Position numbers and translations under genes: made by a program | NCBI GenBank assembly: GCA_003221435.1 | Contig: QHRS01000001.1 | Span: 1 to 14,607, forward strand | DNA length: 14,607 nucleotides | From: Candidatus Rokuibacteriota bacterium | GTDB taxonomy: Bacteria > Methylomirabilota > Methylomirabilia > Rokubacteriales > CSP1-6 | Direction of reading: 5' to 3' | Notes under the pieces: model-generated | Told to the model about the DNA's origin: nothing | Database searches by the model: none | Seen by the model: only the letters and a program-made list of their open reading frames with translations | Shown here: positions 1 to 5,342 of the stretch, in pieces | How the letters are laid out: every line of letters begins with the position of its first letter | Numbering within the stretch: the first letter of the stretch is position 1

Positions 1-194
1 GCATCCTTGTACGGCTTGATGAACGACATGTAGTGCCCGTCGGGCGAGAGCTGCGCGGTGGAGATCTCGGGGTCGCCGTAGATGAGCGCGCGGTCGATCA
101 GGGGCGGCAGCTCGGCGCGAGCCTTGGCGCCGATGCCCATGGCGGCCCCAAGAGCCGCAATGAGCGTCGCGATCAGCAACGTGGATCGCTTCAT
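1..194 (-). CDS. S9-family peptidase (prolyl-oligopeptidase-like), N-terminal part, cut by window edge
   Basis: Only the first 64 residues are inside the window. The start ATG (192-194) has a strong ribosome-binding site, GGAAGGAA (201-208, minus strand). The protein opens with a signal peptide: MKRS, then a hydrophobic stretch to about residue 22, then a probable cleavage at AKARA. Next come [17 protein letters not shown] and [17 protein letters not shown]. That pattern, 'LPP-LIDR-x-x-x-GDPE-x-x-x-x-x-x-SPDG-x-x-x-SF-x-KPY', is typical of the first beta-propeller blade of exported S9 dipeptidyl-peptidase or acylaminoacyl-peptidase proteins. The family cleaves peptides with a Ser-Asp-His triad located in the C-terminal alpha/beta-hydrolase domain, which is outside the window, so catalytic competence cannot be judged. 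The likely location is the periplasm. It is divergently arranged with the YceH-family gene. Confidence 0.8.
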   Translation of the reverse strand, partial: MKRSTLLIATLIAALGAAMGIGAKARAELPPLIDRALIYGDPEISTAQLSPDGHYMSFIKPYKD

Positions 195-398
195 GGGCAA
201 TTCCTTCCGGAGAGAGAGGGGAGCGGGGACCCGTAAACGCACGTTATGGAAGCACATCGCGAGCGGGCGGTCGAGCGGGAAGGGATCGTGGATCCGCGCC
301 GGCCCGACGCAGCGGCACACACGGCAATCGCCGCCGTCCTTGTCCATCGCAACCGCCGGCCCTACGCTCCGCGCTTTCCGTTCGCAACCCAACCCTCT

Positions 399-402
399 GG
401 AG
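399..402 (+). promoter_or_regulatory. Ribosome-binding site deciding the start of the YceH-family gene
   Basis: GGAG lies 9 bases before GTG 412. The open frame continues upstream to position 82, but that extension is arginine-rich, unlike the family, and overlaps the divergent peptidase gene. Family homology also begins right at the GTG. Confidence 0.5.
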
Positions 403-411
403 TGCGCCCTC

Positions 412-1068
412 GTGGAACTGCTCCCCGACCCGGTCGAGATCCGCGCCATCGGCGCTCTGGTCGAAAAGCAAGTCACCACGCCGGAGTACTACCCGCTCAC
501 GCTCAACGCGCTCGTCAACGCGTGCAACCAGACGACGAATCGCGACCCTGTTACCTCCTATGACGCGAGTACCGTGGAACGTGCGCTTGAAAGCCTGCGG
601 CAGAAAGGTTTGATCTGGTCGGTCAGGGGCGGGCGCGCGCTCAAGTACGAGCAGCGCTTGAGCGAGAAGCTCGCGCTGGGCGCGCGCGAGATGGCGGTGC
701 TGTGCGTGCTGATGCTGCGCGGCCCACAGACCGCGGGCGAAATCCGCGGGCGAACCGGGCGCCTGCACGAGTTCGCGAGTCTGGAAGAGGTGGAGCCGGT
801 GCTCCATTCCTTGATGAGCGCGGAGCCGCCGCTCGCGATCAAGTTGCCGCGGGCTCCCGGAACGAAGGAAGCACGCTTCGCGCACCTGCTCGGCGGCGAG
901 CCGCCCGTGGCAGGCCGCGAGCCGGCGCCGCCGGCGGACTCCTCGAATAGCGAAGCCTCCACCGACGGGGAGCGGATCGGCCGGCTCGAGGCGGAGATCC
1001 AGGCGCTGCGCCTGGAATTCGACGAGCTTCGCCGGCAGTTCGACGACTTGAAGCGGCAATTCGAGTGA
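412..1068 (+). CDS. yceH: YceH family protein (DUF480)
   Basis: A 218-residue protein starting at GTG 412. It opens with [20 protein letters not shown] followed by [21 protein letters not shown] (residues 6-46), which is close to the family signature 'E-x-R-x-LG-x-L-x-EKQ-x-TTP-x-x-YPL-x-LNAL-x-NACNQ-x-x-NRDPV'. DUF480 proteins contain two winged-helix domains. Here the first covers about residues 5-80 and the second about 88-160 ([20 protein letters not shown]). The C-terminus (about 186-218, [20 protein letters not shown] and on) is a leucine/phenylalanine-heptad coiled coil, common in the family. The length matches the usual 200-220 residues. A low-complexity Pro/Ala/Ser linker (about 163-184) joins the parts. 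The molecular function of the family is not established; DNA binding is suggested only by the fold. The gene converges on the transporter gene ending at 1081, 12 bases away. Confidence 0.9.
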   Translation: MELLPDPVEIRAIGALVEKQVTTPEYYPLTLNALVNACNQTTNRDPVTSYDASTVERALESLRQKGLIWSVRGGRALKYEQRLSEKLALGAREMAVLCVLMLRGPQTAGEIRGRTGRLHEFASLEEVEPVLHSLMSAEPPLAIKLPRAPGTKEARFAHLLGGEPPVAGREPAPPADSSNSEASTDGERIGRLEAEIQALRLEFDELRRQFDDLKRQFE

Positions 1069-1080
1069 GACCGGGCCGGT

Positions 1081-2478
1081 TTACGTCGTAACTACCGGCC
1101 TCGCTGCCGCGGCCCGCTCCGCCTCGGCGGTGAGCCGAGCGTGGGCGCGGCCGATCTGGATCACGATCAGCAGCCACGCGAGCACGAGCACGACGTTGAC
1201 CGCGGAGAACCGCTGCGGGGTCATCGCGAGCTTCGCGCCGAGGAACACGAGCCCCGCCGAGAGCAGGTCGCCGGAGCGGTAGAAGAAGGTGTCGATCGCC
1301 GCCTTGCCCTTGTACTTCGCGTCACGCGACGTGGGCAAGAACAGCGCCTGGCGAGTCGTGTTCTGCAGCGAGTAGTCGGTCGAGTTCTCGGCGATCTTGA
1401 CGAGCCGGATCGTGCCGATGATGGGAGCGATCGCGAGCATGCTGTACCCGGCGAGCGAGATGAGCGGCATGAAGAACAGCGCGGCGCGCACCCCGAACCA
1501 GCGCAGGATCCGCGACACCAGGAACAGCTGGACCACGGCGGCGACGACGTTCACGGTGAGCTGGAAGCCGGCGTAGAAGCCGCCGATGAATTTCTGCTTG
1601 TAGTCGTCGGCGGAGATCGCCCCCGCGAGCCCGGCCTCCACGTTGTGCTTGGCAAGCAGCGACAGGGTCTTGCCGAGGATATACTCGCCGTTCGTGTTCA
1701 CGATGTTCAGGACCAGCACGAGGAGTCCGATCAGCAGCAGGTAGCGGTCGCCGAGGACGAGCCTGAACCCGCCCTGGCTCCCGAGTTGCTCGTTCGCCTC
1801 CGAGCTCGCCTGCGCGTGGCGCGCTCCTTCCCGCGCCTCCACGATCCGCGCGATCACGACGCTCACGAACAGGACGCCGGCCGCCACCAGCATGAGCTGC
1901 TTGACTCCGAGCGGCGCGATGAGCGCCTTCGTGATCGTGGCGCCGGCGATCGCGCCCATGGTGGAGCCGAACGCGACGATCGCGAACAGCCGCTTGCCGG
2001 CCTCGGGCGTGTAGACGTCGTTCGCGTACGACCAGAACTGGGCGATGATCGAGACGTTGAAGATCCCGACCCAGATGAAGAACACGAGCCCCAGGTGCGG
2101 CATGTGCGCCCGCGCCAGCAGGTAGAACGCGCCGAGGCAGCCGATGAAGAACGCCGTCACCCAGGTGATGAGGCGCATGCGGTCGACCCGGCTCGCGATC
2201 GCGCTGTAGGCGGGAATGTAGAGCGAGAGCAGCAACACCATCGCCGCGGAGGCGTAGCTCTTCACCTCGGCGCCCTCGTTGCCGAGGATGAGCGCCTCCC
2301 GCACCGGCTTGATGATGTAGTAGCAGGTGAGGAGCAAGAACACGTTGAGCGTGAGCAGGAGCGCGGTGCCAGCCTCGCCGGCATGGACTTCGGCGAACGG
2401 CGCGAGGAGCCGCTCGAGCAGTCCGCGAGAGGAGGCTTTCGCCACGGGGGCTCCGGGAGTCCGGCTCACGACGTCCAC
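1081..2478 (-). CDS. Npt1/Npt2-like (ADP/ATP-translocase-type, MFS-fold) transporter
   Basis: A 465-residue polytopic membrane protein with about 11-12 hydrophobic helices. Signatures of the Npt1/Npt2 (TLC, nucleotide transporter) family include CYYIIKPVREALIL (52-65), AQFWSYANDVYTPEAGKRLF (146-165), NTNGEYILGK (261-270), AENSTDYSLQNTTRQALFLP (363-382) and KYKGKAAIDTFFYRSGD (388-404). The length is usual for the family. Obligate intracellular bacteria use the best-known members for ATP/ADP exchange. Free-living bacteria carry many members of unknown substrate, and nothing here identifies the substrate. The start is GTG 2476-2478 with GAGG (2485-2488) 6 bases upstream; another in-frame GTG lies at 2467-2469. 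It is the third gene of a minus-strand operon, 31 bases after the kinase-like gene. A diverged paralogue of the same membrane domain lies at 5343, on the opposite strand. Confidence 0.85.
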   Translation of the reverse strand: MDVVSRTPGAPVAKASSRGLLERLLAPFAEVHAGEAGTALLLTLNVFLLLTCYYIIKPVREALILGNEGAEVKSYASAAMVLLLSLYIPAYSAIASRVDRMRLITWVTAFFIGCLGAFYLLARAHMPHLGLVFFIWVGIFNVSIIAQFWSYANDVYTPEAGKRLFAIVAFGSTMGAIAGATITKALIAPLGVKQLMLVAAGVLFVSVVIARIVEAREGARHAQASSEANEQLGSQGGFRLVLGDRYLLLIGLLVLVLNIVNTNGEYILGKTLSLLAKHNVEAGLAGAISADDYKQKFIGGFYAGFQLTVNVVAAVVQLFLVSRILRWFGVRAALFFMPLISLAGYSMLAIAPIIGTIRLVKIAENSTDYSLQNTTRQALFLPTSRDAKYKGKAAIDTFFYRSGDLLSAGLVFLGAKLAMTPQRFSAVNVVLVLAWLLIVIQIGRAHARLTAEAERAAAARPVVTT

Positions 2479-2509
2479 GGCTCGCCTCGGCCCTCGCCGG
2501 CAGTGAACA

Positions 2510-3877
2510 CTACGGATCGGTCCTGGCGGCGGTGGGGGCGGTGGCGCCCAGCCAGCGGTGCACGATCTTGTCGCGGCGCTCGAGCAGCACGCGCACCAGG
2601 TAATCCTCGGCGCGCGGGTCCGAGTACCGGGCCTGCTTGACCGCGGCGCGGATCAGCTCCTCCTTGAAGCCGGCGACGATGCGCGCGCCCCAGCGGATGT
2701 CGCGCAGCGTGCGCTCGTCGAACGCCGGGTTGGGGAGAAACGGCCGCCAGCCTTTGGGATCGAAGCGCCGCGACTCGATGAAGCCGATGCTCGGGAGCTC
2801 GGGATCGACGGCGGCCTCCCAGCGGTACGGCACGAGCCCCAGCGTGGCGAGCGACCTCGCTGCCACGCCGTAATCGAGCAGGTACTCGGTTCCGCTCCGG
2901 TCCGAGTGCTTGTCGATCGAGGCGGCGCCGAGCGTGCCGTTGAAGTCGATCAGGTAGTGGCGCACGAACGAGCGCCCGCCGTCCAAGACCCACATGTCGA
3001 GCGTGTTGCGGGCGCTGCAGTCGTCGTGGTGGATCCATGAGTTGATCGTCCACAGCCCGCGGAGCTCGCGGCGGTGCTGGTGCGCGATCAGGTCCTCGGG
3101 ATCGTCCTTGCGCCGCCCGCTGTACTCGAACTCGCCGAGCGGCTTGCCGCGCAGGAACCGGCTCGCCACCGCGCGGTAGCTGCCGTCGGGATTGCGCGCC
3201 GCCTTGGCCAGGACCTTGTCGAGGAACTCCTCGGACATCGGGATGTTGCCCTTCAAGGGATCGTCGTACTTGGCGTCGGGGGCGATTTCAAGATCTTCGC
3301 GGCGGAACGTCACGATGACGTTGTCGGGCACGTTGTACCCCGCCGCCCAGTAGAGGTAGGTCGCGACGACCTCGGCCCCGGTCGTGAGCTCCGGGTACTT
3401 GGGCACGTCGAACTTGATCGCGAACCGGGTTCCCTGCGCGTCCTTGATCTGGAAGCCCGCCGACACCCCGCGCGTCTTGGCCTTGGCCACCCTCCACTTG
3501 CCGGGCGCAGGCCCCGTGCCGGGCCCCGGACCACGGAGCATGTCGTCCGCCGTGACCACTCGGAAGCCCACGCGTGGCTGCCACCAGGTGCTCGGCAGCC
3601 GCACCTGATCGCTCGCGTCCACGTTCGCCGCCTCGCGCGGGTTTCCCGACAGCCGGCGGATCAACGTCGGCAGATCGCAGGCGCGAGTGAGCGGCCGCAC
3701 CGTCTGCTCGAACCCGTCGCGGTAGTAGGAGACGTCTCGCGGCCGGGGCACGGGCGCGGCCTGCGCCTCGGCGCCCTCGCCCGGCTTGGGATCGACCGCT
3801 GCCTCAGGTGCTACCGGCGCCGCCGCGAAGCCGAGCGCCGCGAACCCCGCGAGTCCCGCGAGCAGCGCCGGCGTCAT
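2510..3877 (-). CDS. Exported protein of unknown function with a protein-kinase-like active-site pattern
   Basis: A 455-residue protein that I cannot assign to a named family. Residues 1-20 form a hydrophobic Ala/Leu segment resembling a signal peptide, though with no positive charge before it. A Pro/Ala-rich linker follows to about 47. The body has motifs spaced as in protein-kinase-like folds: RFAIKFDVP (K155, candidate ATP lysine), TTGAEVVATYLYWAAGYNVP (E169, candidate helix-C glutamate), SRFLRGKPLGEFEY (239-252, hinge-like), WIHHDDCSARN (281-291; D286-x4-N291 as in a catalytic loop) and YLIDFNGTLG (308-317; D311 in the DFG position). That order and the D-x4-N spacing match HipA-like and other atypical kinases. 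The reading is inference. ATG 3875-3877 overlaps the upstream barrel gene's stop (ATGA) and has GGGAGGG (3883-3889) 5 bases upstream, so the two are translationally coupled. The frame is open upstream to 5083, but only as a shadow of the barrel gene. Confidence 0.8.
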   Translation of the reverse strand: MTPALLAGLAGFAALGFAAAPVAPEAAVDPKPGEGAEAQAAPVPRPRDVSYYRDGFEQTVRPLTRACDLPTLIRRLSGNPREAANVDASDQVRLPSTWWQPRVGFRVVTADDMLRGPGPGTGPAPGKWRVAKAKTRGVSAGFQIKDAQGTRFAIKFDVPKYPELTTGAEVVATYLYWAAGYNVPDNVIVTFRREDLEIAPDAKYDDPLKGNIPMSEEFLDKVLAKAARNPDGSYRAVASRFLRGKPLGEFEYSGRRKDDPEDLIAHQHRRELRGLWTINSWIHHDDCSARNTLDMWVLDGGRSFVRHYLIDFNGTLGAASIDKHSDRSGTEYLLDYGVAARSLATLGLVPYRWEAAVDPELPSIGFIESRRFDPKGWRPFLPNPAFDERTLRDIRWGARIVAGFKEELIRAAVKQARYSDPRAEDYLVRVLLERRDKIVHRWLGATAPTAARTDP

Positions 3878-5223
3878 TCGATCCCTCCCAGGGAGAAGTT
3901 CACGCGCGCGCCCTCGTCGCACCAGTCGACGCCCACGAACCCGAGCAGCGTGGTGAGGCTGCGGATGCGGAGCTGGACGCCGTACGAGTTCTTGAGGCTC
4001 GAGACCCGCGCGTCCCGGAGGCGCGAGTACACGCCCCCCGCCTCGGCGTGGGTGTCGAGCTCGACGTAGCGGCCGAGCGGGAACAGGTAGGTGAGCTTGC
4101 CCACCGCCGAGTCGAGGGCCTGGAAGCGTCCCGGCTCGAACCCGGAGAGCCCCTCGCGCCCGCCGAGGCGGGCGAGGTCCGGGACCAGGAACAGGCCCGA
4201 CCCCGCGCCGAGCTCGCTGTCCACGACCCTGAGCGCGAGCCGCACGGTGCGCGGATCCCTCAGGAACGAGATGCCGGCCTCGCCCTCGGCGACGTAGCGC
4301 GTGAACGGACGCTCGGGCGCGTCGCCGCTCCGGAGCGCGAGCCAGTCGAGCGACTTGTCGTAGCGCTCCGCCTGGCCCGAGATCCGCCAGCCGTTCGTCC
4401 AGTGGGGCGATCCGCGACGCGTGTCGAGCGCCGCCCGCACGCCGTAGACGAAGTGCTCGACGTGGGTGTCGAGCTCGGCCGCCGAGGTCGAGGGGAAGCT
4501 CTCGGTGATCGAAGGTTTGCGCGGGTCGCGCCCGCGCCGCAGCACGACGTCGCGCGGCCCGGCCCAGGCGCGGGCCTGGAGCCGCGGCCACCGGCTCGCG
4601 GGCGCGCCTCCCGGCGTGTACTCGAGGCCCAGCCGCGCGAGCTCGACCTGCGAGGCGTAGGCCGACACGGAGCGCTTGCTCGAGCCCAGCCCCTCGCCGA
4701 AGAACAGCTCGCGCGGCCGCCAGTCCGATTCGTATTCGACGCTCGCGAACGAGCGCGAGAGCCGGACTCGCTCCCGGTTGTAGCCGGCGGTGCTGCCCGA
4801 GACGTCGGCCACGAGCGCGCGGAACCAGCGCGGGTTGTACTGCGCCTCGCCCCCGAAGCCGGTGCGATCCCCGAGCCCCGCGGGCCGGACGTCGAGGCCG
4901 ACCGTCGCACGCAGCGCGAGCAAGGCCTCGACCCGGGGGAGCAGGTTGCTCGACTCGACGTACTCGAGCGTGGCCTCGGTCGCCGCACCGAGCGCCTCGA
5001 ATGGCAGCGACACGATCTTCCCCGGCACGCGCAGCGCAGCCTCCCAGGGCTCGGATCCGGGGACCGGTGACGGCGGGTTCCACGGCGCGGCGGTCGAGGG
5101 GCCGAGGCCTGGATCTCCGGCGAGGGAATCGGGCGCCGGTGCGGCCGCGGCACCCGGCGCGAGGCTCGCCGGCAAGATGACCGCGAACAGCGCGGCCCGG
5201 ATCGTTTGGCGGGAAGGGAGCAT
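3874..5223 (-). CDS. Omp85/D15-like outer-membrane beta-barrel protein without POTRA domains
   Basis: A 449-residue protein with an N-terminal signal peptide (MLPSRQTIRAALFAVILPAS, cleavage likely near the AAAAPA at 25-30). A Pro-rich linker and a short segment (about 60-100) come before alternating amphipathic strands that run to the end. The C-terminal third has the Omp85/bacterial surface antigen pattern: ARLGGREGLSGFEPGRF (351-367), then LTYLFPLGRYVELDTHAEAG (377-396), then a final strand ending FSLGGIE. LSGF occupies the place of the loop-6 (V/I)RGF motif, with serine instead of the usual arginine. Family members insert or translocate proteins, or act as the barrel half of secretion systems; the absence of POTRA repeats argues against a BamA role. 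Start ATG 5221-5223 fits the signal peptide, but I see only a weak ribosome-binding site. It is the first gene of a three-gene operon, overlapping the kinase-like gene by 4 bases. Confidence 0.75.
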   Translation of the reverse strand: MLPSRQTIRAALFAVILPASLAPGAAAAPAPDSLAGDPGLGPSTAAPWNPPSPVPGSEPWEAALRVPGKIVSLPFEALGAATEATLEYVESSNLLPRVEALLALRATVGLDVRPAGLGDRTGFGGEAQYNPRWFRALVADVSGSTAGYNRERVRLSRSFASVEYESDWRPRELFFGEGLGSSKRSVSAYASQVELARLGLEYTPGGAPASRWPRLQARAWAGPRDVVLRRGRDPRKPSITESFPSTSAAELDTHVEHFVYGVRAALDTRRGSPHWTNGWRISGQAERYDKSLDWLALRSGDAPERPFTRYVAEGEAGISFLRDPRTVRLALRVVDSELGAGSGLFLVPDLARLGGREGLSGFEPGRFQALDSAVGKLTYLFPLGRYVELDTHAEAGGVYSRLRDARVSSLKNSYGVQLRIRSLTTLLGFVGVDWCDEGARVNFSLGGIE

Positions 5224-5284
5224 CGACCGGCGGACACTACTCTACCGACCCGCAGTCCAGTCAACCGCAGCCGTCAAAGCGCCG

Positions 5285-5333
5285 CCGGCGCGGGGGTAGT
5301 GACTCCATATAATGGAGTCACTACCGGCGCGGG
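5285..5333. repeat. Perfect 14-bp inverted repeat flanked by a 10-bp direct repeat
   Basis: The arms GGTAGTGACTCCAT (5295-5308) and ATGGAGTCACTACC (5312-5325) are perfect reverse complements separated by ATA. CCGGCGCGGG occurs on both sides (5285-5294 and 5324-5333); the right copy shares its first CC with the end of the right arm. The element is far more AT-rich than its surroundings. It lies between the divergent barrel and HEAT-transporter genes, immediately before the ribosome-binding site of the latter. It has no T-tract on either strand, which argues against an intrinsic terminator. It could be a dimeric regulator's operator or a small palindromic insertion. Confidence 0.85.
5308..5313 (+). 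promoter_or_regulatory. Candidate -10 box (TATAAT) inside the palindrome
   Basis: TATAAT sits at the centre of the 31-base inverted repeat. Transcription would start near 5320, about 20 bases before the start of the HEAT-transporter gene, and no other AT-rich -10 candidate is near. I find no TTGACA-like -35 at the expected 5284-5291, where the sequence is pure G/C, so this would need an activator, an alternative sigma factor or different promoter rules. Confidence 0.35.
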
Positions 5334-5336
5334 AAG
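5331..5336 (+). promoter_or_regulatory. Ribosome-binding site deciding the start of the Npt-HEAT gene
   Basis: GGGAAG lies 6 bases before GTG 5343 and 9 before GTG 5346. It abuts TTG 5337, so that earlier in-frame start is unlikely. Confidence 0.45.
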
Positions 5337-5342
5337 TTGCTC

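Noticed and set aside
195..411. Extra gene in the gap between the peptidase and YceH-family genes
   Set aside because: The open frames here are arginine-rich with no homology or ribosome-binding site. The gap most likely holds only the divergent promoters, though I could not identify convincing -35/-10 pairs.
1070..1080. ACCGG-G-CCGGT hairpin between convergent genes as a terminator
   Set aside because: The stem is only 4-5 bp with a 1-3 base loop and no T-tract; too weak to annotate.
1141..2640. Long plus-strand frame opposite the Npt-like transporter
   Set aside because: The composition (Arg/Asp/Glu/His-rich, no hydrophobic core) is the usual antisense shadow of a GC-rich membrane-protein gene.
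2510..5083. Single 857-residue minus-strand frame covering both the barrel and kinase-like regions
   Set aside because: Its first 400 residues are Arg/Ala/Pro-rich shadow sequence under the real barrel gene; only the part from 3877 downward is protein-like, with its own start and ribosome-binding site.
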